DNA of 14,597 bases from Fen-999 sp035654135 (GTDB lineage: Bacteria; Pseudomonadota; Gammaproteobacteria; Burkholderiales; Rhodocyclaceae): assembly GCA_035654135.1 (NCBI GenBank), contig DASRXN010000069.1, forward strand, positions 1 to 14,597, written 5' to 3'. The position numbers were made by a program, and so were the translations under genes. This document shows, one piece after another, positions 6,262 to 13,810 of the stretch. Numbering within the stretch: position 1 is the stretch's first letter; each line of letters starts with the position of its first letter. Under the pieces are notes generated by a model. The model was given only the letters and a program-made list of their open reading frames with translations, had not been told where the DNA came from and made no database searches.

Positions 6262-8178
6262 ATGAGCGACTTTCAGGGCATGGAAGATCTGCTGCAGGAT
6301 TTCCTGGTCGAAGCCACCGATCTGCTCTCGGGCGTCGATAACAAGCTGGTCGACCTGGAGAAGAATCCCCACGACAAGGGACTGCTGAATGACATCTTCC
6401 GGGGTTTTCATACCATCAAGGGTGGTGCCGGTTTCCTCAACGCCACGGAACTGGTGACGCTTTGCCATTTGACCGAGAACCTGTTCGACAAGCTGCGCAA
6501 TGGCGAGATGGCGATCAGCAACGAGGCAATGGACGTCATCATGGCGGCCACCGGCACAGTGCGCGACATGTTCGGCTCTCTCGAGCAAGGCGTACAGCCG
6601 CCGGCGGCTGACGTTGGGTTATTGGCGAATCTGCGCGCGGTCATTGCCGGGGAACTGGGTAGTGGCCGTGCCACCGCCGCGCCGGTGTCGGCGGTGAATC
6701 TGGCTGTACCAGCGCCGGCTACATCGACTACGCCTGTCGCCGGCCCCGACTGGGAACAGTTCTACCAGGCTGTCACGGCGACCCCGGCGAGTGAGGCCAA
6801 ACCGGTGGTCCAGCAACCGCCAGCCGTGGCAGCCGTGCCTGTCGCCGTCAGCGGCGAATCTCCGGAGCAGATCATCCAGCACGCCGTTGGTCGCCGAGCC
6901 AGCGACAAGCCCGGCTACCAGGGTCCGGTCGGCGGCCGGCGCGACAACGAGAAGACTCGCGATACTGCCATTCGCGTCGATACCGCCCGACTCGATCAGG
7001 TGCTGAACCTGTCGGGTGAAATCGGCCTGACCAAGAACCGTCTGACCTCGTTGCGCTCGGACATTCTCAACGGCCGGTCCGATACCGAAACGCTGCACGC
7101 CCTCGATCAGGCGGTCAGCCAACTCGACCTGCTGGTGTCCGACCTGCAGAACGCGGTGATGAAGACCCGCATGCAGCCGATCGGCAGGCTGTTCCAGAAA
7201 TATCCGCGCATCGCCCGCGATCTCGCGCGCAATCTGGGCAAGGATGTTGAACTGGTGCTGGCCGGTGAAGACACCGAGATCGACAAGACGATGATCGAGG
7301 ACTTGTCGGACCCGATCATTCACCTGATCCGCAACGCGGTCGATCATGGCATTGAGCCGCCGGCGGAGCGCCTGGCGTGCGGCAAGCCGGAGAAGTCGGA
7401 GGTGCGTCTGGAAGCGCGTCAGGAAGGCGACCACATAGTGCTGGTCGTCGCCGACGACGGTCGTGGCATGAATGCGGAACGGCTGCGCGCCAAGGCGATC
7501 GAGAAGGGCCTCATTACCGACGAGGAGGCCAACACCATGGACGAGCGCCAGAGCTTCAGCCTGGTGTTCCTGCCGGGATTCTCGACCAAGGATGTGGCGT
7601 CCGACGTCTCCGGTCGCGGCGTCGGCATGGATGTGGTGAAGACCAATATCCAGAAGCTCAACGGCTCGATCGATATCCGCTCTTATCCTGGCAAAGGGAC
7701 GACCTTCATCATCTCCCTGCCGTTGACGCTGGCGATCCTGCCTGTATTGCTGGTGCAGTTGGGCGACCAGCCCTTCGCCGTACCGCTGTCGATGGTACGC
7801 GAAATTCTGCCGGTGGGGATCGATGCCATCCAGGAAGTCGGCGGCCGGGCCACCATGGTCGTGCGCGGCGAGGTGATGCCGGTTTACCCACTTTCCTACC
7901 TGCTCGGCTGGAGCCCCGAGGGGGTACCGGAATATGGCGTACTGATGCAGGTGGCCGAAAGTGCCTTCATCCTGGCCATCGACGGCTTCATGGGTCGCGA
8001 GGATGCCGTGATCAAGTCGCTGGACGATTTCCGACCCAAGGGTGTGGCCGGGGTAACCACGCTGTCCAACGGCCAGATCGTCCTTATCCTCGAAATCAAG
8101 GAACTCCTCGCTGCGCTCGGCGATGGCCGTGGCGTGCCGCGTTCGTTGTTTCTCCCGGCCGCAGATATCGCTGCCTGA
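6262..8178 (+). CDS. cheA: Chemotaxis histidine kinase CheA
   Basis: CheA is the array-bound kinase that phosphorylates CheY and CheB in response to receptors. The 638-residue product has an HPt domain (about 1-105) with phospho-acceptor H50 in FHTIKGGAGFL. A long Ala/Pro/Val-rich linker (about 131-235) follows, then the dimerisation domain (about 235-300). The ATPase domain shows the N box HLIRNAVDHGIE (354-365), ADDGRGM (397-403), FLPGFSTK (436-443), GRGVGMDVV (451-459) and GKGTTF (477-482). The CheW-like domain runs from about 490. No P2 (CheY/CheB-docking) domain is recognisable in the linker, which instead holds DWEQFYQAV (163-171). ATG 6262 is preceded by CAGGAG at nine bases; an in-frame TTG at 6244 is less likely. 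Confidence 0.97.
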   Translation: MSDFQGMEDLLQDFLVEATDLLSGVDNKLVDLEKNPHDKGLLNDIFRGFHTIKGGAGFLNATELVTLCHLTENLFDKLRNGEMAISNEAMDVIMAATGTVRDMFGSLEQGVQPPAADVGLLANLRAVIAGELGSGRATAAPVSAVNLAVPAPATSTTPVAGPDWEQFYQAVTATPASEAKPVVQQPPAVAAVPVAVSGESPEQIIQHAVGRRASDKPGYQGPVGGRRDNEKTRDTAIRVDTARLDQVLNLSGEIGLTKNRLTSLRSDILNGRSDTETLHALDQAVSQLDLLVSDLQNAVMKTRMQPIGRLFQKYPRIARDLARNLGKDVELVLAGEDTEIDKTMIEDLSDPIIHLIRNAVDHGIEPPAERLACGKPEKSEVRLEARQEGDHIVLVVADDGRGMNAERLRAKAIEKGLITDEEANTMDERQSFSLVFLPGFSTKDVASDVSGRGVGMDVVKTNIQKLNGSIDIRSYPGKGTTFIISLPLTLAILPVLLVQLGDQPFAVPLSMVREILPVGIDAIQEVGGRATMVVRGEVMPVYPLSYLLGWSPEGVPEYGVLMQVAESAFILAIDGFMGREDAVIKSLDDFRPKGVAGVTTLSNGQIVLILEIKELLAALGDGRGVPRSLFLPAADIAA

Positions 8179-8186
8179 AAAGGCCG

Positions 8187-8204
8187 TCTAATCTACCTCT
8201 AATC
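8187..8204 (+). repeat. TCTAATC heptamer pair upstream of flhB
   Basis: TCTAATC occurs at 8187-8193 and again at 8198-8204, starts 11 bases apart, about one helical turn. The stretch is AT-richer than the genes around it. It could be part of a promoter or operator for flhB, but I see no convincing -35/-10 pair, and two short copies may be chance. Confidence 0.3.
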
Positions 8205-8212
8205 CAATCATA

Positions 8213-8255
8213 GGCCTCCTCCATGCCGGCAATAATTGCCGCCATGGAGGAAGCC
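8213..8255 (+). promoter_or_regulatory. Inverted repeat / hairpin covering the flhB ribosome binding site
   Basis: The arms 8213-8232 and 8236-8255 pair at 18 of 20 positions around a three-base loop (TAA, 8233-8235). The mismatches are at arm positions 4 and 14. The 3' arm contains GGAGG (8246-8250), the ribosome binding site of flhB, and the 5' arm contains its complement CCTCC. No T-run follows on either strand, so it is not a standard intrinsic terminator. The folded RNA should block flhB initiation. A DNA operator is the alternative. Confidence 0.7.
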
Positions 8256-8267
8256 GGCATTGGCTGA
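8223..8267 (+). CDS. Possible 14-codon upstream ORF overlapping the flhB start
   Basis: ATG 8223 in the 5' arm of the hairpin opens a 14-residue frame (MPAIIAAMEEAGIG) ending in TGA at 8265-8267, overlapping the flhB TTG at 8260 in another frame. A second in-frame ATG is at 8244. Only a weak AGG (8212-8214) precedes it. If translated, the ribosome would open the hairpin and stop five bases past the flhB start codon, a layout suited to coupling. There is no coding evidence beyond position, and chance is possible. Confidence 0.2.
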   Translation: MPAIIAAMEEAGIG

Positions 8268-9417
8268 AGAGAGCGATCTCGAACGAACGGAACCGGCGTC
8301 GGCAAGACGTCTGGAGAAGGCGCGCGCCGAGGGTCAGGTGCCGCAGTCGAGAGAGTTGATGGCGTTTCTGGTCATGGCCTCCGCGGTCGGCGGTTTCTGG
8401 GTCCTCGGTGACTGGCTGACGCACCACGCCAGCAGTCTTGTTCGTCATGGCCTGTCCTTCAACCGGGATGCCGCCTTCAATCCAGAGGCCATGACCACCG
8501 TCTTCGCCGAACTCTCCTGGGAGGCGCTGATTTTCACGGCACCACTGTTTCTGCTGACTATCGTGGCGGCGGTAGCGACGCCAGTCGCGCTCGGCGGCTG
8601 GTTGTTTTCGCCGCAGGCGTTGTCGCCAAAGTTCGGCCGCATGGACCCGCTCAAGGGCATCAAGCGGATGTTTTCCTGGCACAGCCTTGGCGAACTGGTG
8701 AAAGCGATCCTGAAGGCGATGCTGATCGGCGGCGTCATCTATTGGGTGGTGCGCAAACAGCAGGACCAGCTATTCGCGCTCGCCGTTCAGCCTCTCGATA
8801 CGGCGCTGCCCGCTTTCGGGCACATGTTGATCTTCGCCGTCATCGCCCTGGTTGCCGGCCTGGCGGTGATCGCCGCCATCGACGTGCCTTTTCAGCTCTG
8901 GCGCTACTACGCCGGCCTGCGCATGACCAGGGAAGAACTCCGGCAGGAAATGAAGGAGCTGGAGGGCGACCCACAACTGAAGGCGCGCATCCGCAGCCAG
9001 CAGCGCGAGATGGCTCGCAAGCGCATGATGGCCGAGGTGCCGAAAGCGGACGTGGTGGTGACCAACCCGACGCACTTCGCGGTCGCTCTCAAGTACGACC
9101 GCGAACGCATGGGGGCGCCGCAGGTGGTGGCCAAGGGCATGAACCTGGTGGCCGACAAGATCCGCGATCTTGCCGCCGAGCATCGGGTGCCGGTTCTGGA
9201 GGCGCCGCCACTGGCACGTGCCCTCTATCGGCATGCCGATGTCGGCGACCAGATTCCGGCGGCTTTGTATACGGCGGTGGCCGAAGTTCTCGCCTATGTC
9301 TACCAGCTTGGCCAGTACATGGCGGCCGGCGGCGGCATGGCAGTACCACAGCCGCCCGTCGCCATCGCCGTGCCCGAAGGCATGGATCCGGGCGTGGTCA
9401 CGGAGGCTGAAGCGTGA
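8260..9417 (+). CDS. flhB: Flagellar type III export gate protein FlhB
   Basis: FlhB is an inner-membrane part of the flagellar export apparatus that switches substrate class from rod/hook to filament by self-cleavage. The 385-residue product begins MAEESDLERTEPASARRLEKARAEG (shown here only as its recognisable SD.TE…RRLEKA pattern), close to the enteric N-terminus. Membrane segments are at about 30-50, 88-112, 145-165 and 185-208. The cytoplasmic part has the cleavage motif NPTH at 269-272. I chose the TTG at 8260 because the homologous N-terminus begins there and GGAGG ends nine bases before it. A TTG at 8236 lies inside the hairpin loop region and would add eight unrelated residues. The ribosome site lies within a strong inverted repeat. 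Confidence 0.95.
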   Translation: MAEESDLERTEPASARRLEKARAEGQVPQSRELMAFLVMASAVGGFWVLGDWLTHHASSLVRHGLSFNRDAAFNPEAMTTVFAELSWEALIFTAPLFLLTIVAAVATPVALGGWLFSPQALSPKFGRMDPLKGIKRMFSWHSLGELVKAILKAMLIGGVIYWVVRKQQDQLFALAVQPLDTALPAFGHMLIFAVIALVAGLAVIAAIDVPFQLWRYYAGLRMTREELRQEMKELEGDPQLKARIRSQQREMARKRMMAEVPKADVVVTNPTHFAVALKYDRERMGAPQVVAKGMNLVADKIRDLAAEHRVPVLEAPPLARALYRHADVGDQIPAALYTAVAEVLAYVYQLGQYMAAGGGMAVPQPPVAIAVPEGMDPGVVTEAEA

Positions 9418-11507
9418 ACGGCAGCCTGACCCTGACGACATTCCTGAACCGCGGCAACCTCAAGGCGCTGGTGGCGCCGGGACTGATCATTGTCATCCTG
9501 TCGATGATGGTGCTGCCGCTGCCGCCGTTCGCGCTCGATCTGTTCTTCACCTTCAACATCGCGCTGGCGGTCATGGTGCTGATGGTCGCAATGTATACCC
9601 AGAAGCCGCTGGACTTCTCGATATTCCCGACCGTGCTGCTGGTGACGACCCTGCTGCGGCTGTCGCTGAACGTGGCCTCGACGCGGATCGTTCTGCTCCA
9701 GGGGCATACCGGGCCGGATGCGGCCGGCAAAGTCATCGAGTCGTTCGGTCACTTCCTGGTCGGCGGCAACTACACGGTCGGCATCGTCGTCTTCATCATC
9801 CTGACGGTGATCAACTTCGTCGTCATCACCAAGGGTGCCGGTCGCATCGCCGAAGTGTCGGCGCGCTTTACCCTCGATGCCATGCCCGGCAAGCAGATGG
9901 CCATCGACGCCGACCTCAATGCCGGCTTGATCGGCGAGGACGAGGCAAGAAAGCGCCGCAAGGAAGTCGCCCAGGAGGCCGATTTCTATGGCGCCATGGA
10001 CGGTGCTTCGAAGTTCGTGCGCGGTGACGCCGTGGCCGGCATTCTGATCCTGGTCATCAACATTCTCGGTGGTCTCATCGTCGGCATACTCCAGCACGAC
10101 ATGGAGGCCGCGCAGGCGGCGAAGAACTACACCCTGCTGACCATCGGCGACGGTCTGGTGGCGCAGATTCCGGCACTGATCATTTCCACCGCCGCCGGCC
10201 TGGTGGTGACGCGCGTCGGTGACGGCGAAGGCGACATCGGCCAGCAATTCATCGGCCAGGTCTTCGGTAATCCGTCCGTCATGGTGCTTACCGGCGGCAT
10301 CCTCGGCGTTCTCGGCCTGATTCCCGGCATGCCGCATGTTGCTTTCCTGCTGCTGGCGGCGGCAATCGGCTCGCTCGCCTGGTGGGCGTTGCAGAAGCAA
10401 CAGGCTGAGCAGCAACGGCAGGCGGAGGCGATGCCGACTGCGCCGGCGCCCCAGGAGTCACTTGAGGCGAGTTGGGACGACGTGGCGCCGCTGGATGTGT
10501 TGGGCCTGGAGGTCGGCTATCGTCTGATCCCTCTCGTGGACAGAGGCCAGGATGGCGAGTTGCTGAAGCGCATTCGCGGCCTGAGGAAAAAGTTCGCCAA
10601 CGAGGTCGGTTTCCTGTCGGCGCCGGTACATATCCGCGACAACCTGGAACTCAAGCCGAATGCCTATCGTATCGCGCTCAAAGGCGTCGAGGCCGGCAGC
10701 GGCGAGGCTTATCCGGGCATGTACCTGGCCATCAATCCCGGTCGCGTCAGCGGCACGCTGCCGGGCAATCAGACCAAGGATCCGGCGTTCGGACTGCCGG
10801 CCGTCTGGATCGAAGCCGCGCTGCGCGATCAGGCCCATGTCATGGGTTACACCGTGGTCGATGCAGGCACGGTGGTCGCCACCCATCTGAATCATCTGAT
10901 CCTCTCGCACGCCGCCGAATTGCTCGGCCGCCAGGAGACCCAGCAACTGCTCGATCACATCGCCAAGGACTCGCCCAAACTGGTCGAGGACCTGGTGCCC
11001 AAGCAGTTGCCCCTGGCGACTGTCCAGCGCGTGTTGCAGAACCTGCTCGAGGAAGGAGTCAGCATTCGCGACACGCGGACCATCATCGACGTCCTTGCCG
11101 AACATTCGGCGCGCACCCAGGACCCGCTGGAACTGACCAGCCAGGTACGCATTGCCCTTGGCCGCGCGATTGTCCAGCAGCTATATCCGGGCGGCGCCGA
11201 CATGCAGGTGATGGCGCTCGAACCGGGTCTGGAGCGATTGCTTGGGCAGGCCATGCAAGGCGGTGGTGGCGACACTTCGGGCATCGAACCCGGCCTGGCG
11301 GATACGCTGTTGCGCGAGACCGTCAAGGCTGCCCAGCGGCAGGAGGAAATCGGCCTGCCGGCGGTGCTGCTGGTGCCAGGCCCGCTACGCTGGTTGCTGT
11401 CGCGCTTCCTGCGGCGCGCGTGGCCGGCCTTGAAGGTGCTGGCCAATGCTGAAATCCCGGAAACCAAGACGATCAAGGTAACGACCGTAATCGGAGCTAA
11501 GACATGA
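9414..11507 (+). CDS. flhA: Flagellar type III export protein FlhA
   Basis: FlhA is the large inner-membrane export-gate component; its cytoplasmic ring docks chaperone-substrate complexes. The 697-residue product matches the family length. Hydrophobic segments occur at about 18-38, 42-62, 118-138, 205-228, 240-262, 285-305 and 310-328. Between them is the conserved cytoplasmic loop RFTLDAMPGKQMAIDADLNAG (about 151-171; the tract AIDADLNAG is diagnostic of the FHIPEP family). An Ala/Gln-rich linker at about 333-355 leads to the cytoplasmic domain to the C-terminus. The start is GTG 9414, overlapping the flhB stop (GTGA), with CGGAGG seven bases upstream. Translation is therefore probably coupled to flhB. 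Confidence 0.97.
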   Translation: MNGSLTLTTFLNRGNLKALVAPGLIIVILSMMVLPLPPFALDLFFTFNIALAVMVLMVAMYTQKPLDFSIFPTVLLVTTLLRLSLNVASTRIVLLQGHTGPDAAGKVIESFGHFLVGGNYTVGIVVFIILTVINFVVITKGAGRIAEVSARFTLDAMPGKQMAIDADLNAGLIGEDEARKRRKEVAQEADFYGAMDGASKFVRGDAVAGILILVINILGGLIVGILQHDMEAAQAAKNYTLLTIGDGLVAQIPALIISTAAGLVVTRVGDGEGDIGQQFIGQVFGNPSVMVLTGGILGVLGLIPGMPHVAFLLLAAAIGSLAWWALQKQQAEQQRQAEAMPTAPAPQESLEASWDDVAPLDVLGLEVGYRLIPLVDRGQDGELLKRIRGLRKKFANEVGFLSAPVHIRDNLELKPNAYRIALKGVEAGSGEAYPGMYLAINPGRVSGTLPGNQTKDPAFGLPAVWIEAALRDQAHVMGYTVVDAGTVVATHLNHLILSHAAELLGRQETQQLLDHIAKDSPKLVEDLVPKQLPLATVQRVLQNLLEEGVSIRDTRTIIDVLAEHSARTQDPLELTSQVRIALGRAIVQQLYPGGADMQVMALEPGLERLLGQAMQGGGGDTSGIEPGLADTLLRETVKAAQRQEEIGLPAVLLVPGPLRWLLSRFLRRAWPALKVLANAEIPETKTIKVTTVIGAKT

Positions 11508-12961
11508 CAGTAAAGCGCTTTGTCGCCCCCTCGGCGCGTGAGGCCCTGCGCCGCGTGAAGGAAGAGTTGGGGCCGGACGCCATCGTCGTCGCCAACAAGT
11601 CGGTGCCCGGCGGCGTCGAGATCACGGCCATGTCGGCGGATAGGCTCGATGCCTTGGCGGTCGAGGCGGCCCCCCGTCCTGCGGCCCAGCCGGCCAGCCG
11701 GCCAGCGCCGGTGGCGGCCCCGGCAGTGCCGACGGATGACGACGACTACACGGTCAGCCTGTCGGCCAAGGCGCATGCCCAGGCGCCATTCCGCGCCTGG
11801 CAGCCGCAGACGCTGGCCATGCCGGTAGCGGAAACGAAGCCGCGCCTGCGGCCGCTGCCTTCGAAGAGCGAAAGGGATGTGCCGTCGGCCGACCACGTCG
11901 CCGCAACGCTGCGCCATGCGGCGACTGAGGGTGGCGTACCGCCACGACTGACTTCCGATGATGCTCCGTCACTGCGGCCGCCGCCTGTCGCCGCCGAGCC
12001 CCAGGTTTCCCAGTTGATGGCGGAAATGCAGACCATCAAGGCCCTTCTGGAGAGGCAGCTGGCTGGTTTCGCCTGGGGCGAGATGTCGCGCCAGAATCCG
12101 GCGCAGGCAATGCTGCTGGCTGAATTGCTCGACGCCGGCTTTTCCAGTGCCCTGTCCCGGCGGCTGATCGACGAGCTGCCCGGCACCCTGGCTGCCGGCG
12201 ATGGTCGCAAGTGGCTGGTGAGCGCCATCAATCGGCGCCTGCGCACTCTGAGCGGTGACAACGACATCATCGACCAGGGTGGCGTCTTCGCCCTTGTCGG
12301 ACCTACCGGCGTCGGCAAAACGACGACGACGGCGAAACTGGCTGCCCGTTGCGTGGTGCGTTATGGTGCCGACAAGCTGGCGCTGCTGACGACCGACGGC
12401 TACCGGATCGGCGCCCACGAGCAGCTGCGCATCTACGGCCGCATTCTCGGTGTGCCCGTTCATGTCGTGCGCGACAGCGAGGATCTGCGCCGCACCCTGG
12501 TCGATCTGCGCGACAAGCACATGATTCTCATCGATACCGTGGGCATGAGCCAGCGCGACCGGATGGTTGCGGAGCAGGCGGCGATGCTGACCCGGGCGGG
12601 CGAGGTCAGGCGCCTGCTGCTGCTCAATGCCGGCAGCCGTGGCGATACGCTCGACGATGTCGTGCGCGCCTATGCCGGCGAGGATCTGGCCGGCTGCATT
12701 CTGACCAAGGTGGACGAGGCGGCTGCGCTCGGGCCCGCGCTGGATGCCATCGTTCGTCATGGCCTGCTGCTTGCCTACGTCGCCAACGGTCAGCGCGTGC
12801 CGGAAGACCTGCATCTGCCCAATCGCAACTACTTGCTGCACCGCGCCTTCAAACTGCCGCAGGAAGCGTCGCCGCACCGCCTGCACGAGGATGACGTCGG
12901 CCTGGTGATGGCGCCGTCCCGTACTGTGGCGCCGTCACCGCTGGGAGCGACCCTTGGCTGA
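11504..12961 (+). CDS. flhF: Flagellar biosynthesis GTPase FlhF
   Basis: FlhF is an SRP-family GTPase that marks the site of flagellar assembly, usually the pole. The 485-residue product has an N-terminal B-type domain (MTVKRFVAPS…GGVEITA, 1-42) and a disordered Ala/Pro-rich linker (about 55-165). The helical N region follows at about 165-250, then the G domain. Visible GTPase motifs are GPTGVGKT (266-273), TTDGYRIGAHEQLRIY (296-311), DTVGM (344-348) and TKVDE (401-405). The C-terminal 25 residues are low complexity. ATG 11504 overlaps the flhA stop (ATGA) with GGAG seven bases upstream. Its presence with FlhG suggests a polar, number-controlled flagellum. Confidence 0.96.
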   Translation: MTVKRFVAPSAREALRRVKEELGPDAIVVANKSVPGGVEITAMSADRLDALAVEAAPRPAAQPASRPAPVAAPAVPTDDDDYTVSLSAKAHAQAPFRAWQPQTLAMPVAETKPRLRPLPSKSERDVPSADHVAATLRHAATEGGVPPRLTSDDAPSLRPPPVAAEPQVSQLMAEMQTIKALLERQLAGFAWGEMSRQNPAQAMLLAELLDAGFSSALSRRLIDELPGTLAAGDGRKWLVSAINRRLRTLSGDNDIIDQGGVFALVGPTGVGKTTTTAKLAARCVVRYGADKLALLTTDGYRIGAHEQLRIYGRILGVPVHVVRDSEDLRRTLVDLRDKHMILIDTVGMSQRDRMVAEQAAMLTRAGEVRRLLLLNAGSRGDTLDDVVRAYAGEDLAGCILTKVDEAAALGPALDAIVRHGLLLAYVANGQRVPEDLHLPNRNYLLHRAFKLPQEASPHRLHEDDVGLVMAPSRTVAPSPLGATLG

Positions 12962-13778
12962 GCGAAACCCCTGGGGCGGCGATCAGGCCGACGGGTTGCG
13001 GCGCTTGTTCGGCAGCCGGACGCCGCAGGTAGTGGCCTTCGCTTCCGGCCGCGATGCCTGCGGCCGCACTACCCTGGTGGTGCAGACTGCGGCGGCGCTG
13101 GCGGCGACTGGCCACGGCGTGGTGATCGTCGATGAAAACCCGGCGCCGGACAACGCCCTGGCCGCTTTCGGCCTAACCGCCCGCCATGATTTCTTCAACG
13201 TGGTGCGCGGCGAGCGCAGCCTGACGCAGGTGGCGTTGTCGGCAGCGCCCCTCGTGCGTGTCGTGCCAGCGGCGCGGGCGGCGCGCGAACTTGACCATCT
13301 GAGTGTGGCCGCACAGCAACGACTTGCCGCCGGCCTGCGGGCGATGCAGCAGGGCGCGAGCTTTGTCCTGATCGATTGCGCCAGTAGGCGTGGCGGTCAT
13401 TTGTCGACCGTCGCCGCTTCGGCGCGTCATCTGGCGGTCGTGGTCGCGGCCCAAGGCGCGGCCATCACCCAAGCCTACGCTCTCATCAAGCGGATCGCCC
13501 AGGATCATGGCCGGGACAATTTCCAGATTGCCATCACGCGCGCTCGCACGGACGAAGAGGCGCGGGCGATCTATGGCAACATGCGCCGCGTCGCCAAGGA
13601 ACACCTCGGCGTCCGTCTCGACTACCTGGGCGCCGCCGCGGTGCCGGTGACGGACAACCTGGCTGACGCGCTGGTCCAGTGTTTGCCGCCGGCGCTGGAC
13701 GCCGGCGACGCCGAAGGCTTTGCACCGATGCCGCAGGCGGCCCCACAGCGGTCGGGCCTGCTGGATTCGGTGCTATAG
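12954..13778 (+). CDS. flhG: FlhG/FleN-type MinD-like flagellar number regulator
   Basis: FlhG is a MinD-family ATPase that limits flagellar number, stimulates FlhF GTPase activity and in some species restrains the flagellar master regulator. The 274-residue product starts with the DQADGLRRL activator helix (10-18), typical of the FlhF-stimulating N-terminus. The P-loop reads SGRDACGRTT (31-40) where the family has a KGGVGKT-type loop, so both signature lysines are arginine. VDENPAP (59-65) stands where DAD is usual, and LIDCAS (139-144) lacks the usual switch II glycine. ATPase activity may be weak or lost; similar loops may occur in related betaproteobacteria. The start is TTG 12954, eight bases inside flhF, with GGGAG six bases upstream. 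Confidence 0.9.
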   Translation: MAERNPWGGDQADGLRRLFGSRTPQVVAFASGRDACGRTTLVVQTAAALAATGHGVVIVDENPAPDNALAAFGLTARHDFFNVVRGERSLTQVALSAAPLVRVVPAARAARELDHLSVAAQQRLAAGLRAMQQGASFVLIDCASRRGGHLSTVAASARHLAVVVAAQGAAITQAYALIKRIAQDHGRDNFQIAITRARTDEEARAIYGNMRRVAKEHLGVRLDYLGAAAVPVTDNLADALVQCLPPALDAGDAEGFAPMPQAAPQRSGLLDSVL

Positions 13779-13779
13779 T
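13771..13779 (+). promoter_or_regulatory. Possible extended -10 promoter for fliA
   Basis: TGCTATAGT overlaps the flhG stop codon and matches the extended -10 form TGnTATAAT at all but one position. No good -35 is present about 17 bases upstream, which extended -10 promoters can tolerate. Transcription would start near 13786, leaving a leader of about 25 bases before the fliA ATG. GCCGATTT (13798-13805) resembles a sigma-28 -10 but has no matching -35. Confidence 0.35.
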
Positions 13780-13810
13780 TGGCCGCAATTTCAGGCTGCC
13801 GATTTCGCCC

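Noticed and set aside
5338..6588. 416-codon open frame on the minus strand opposite cheZ and the start of cheA
   Set aside because: It runs opposite two clear genes, is rich in His/Gln/Leu as expected for a complementary GC-rich frame, and shows no domain or ribosome site.
8179..8259. Intrinsic terminator after cheA
   Set aside because: The inverted repeat is strong but is not followed by a T-run on either strand, and its 3' arm carries the flhB ribosome site.
13798..13805. GCCGATTT as a sigma-28 -10 for fliA autoregulation
   Set aside because: No TAAA-type -35 is found at the required distance, and the start would fall at or past the fliA ATG.
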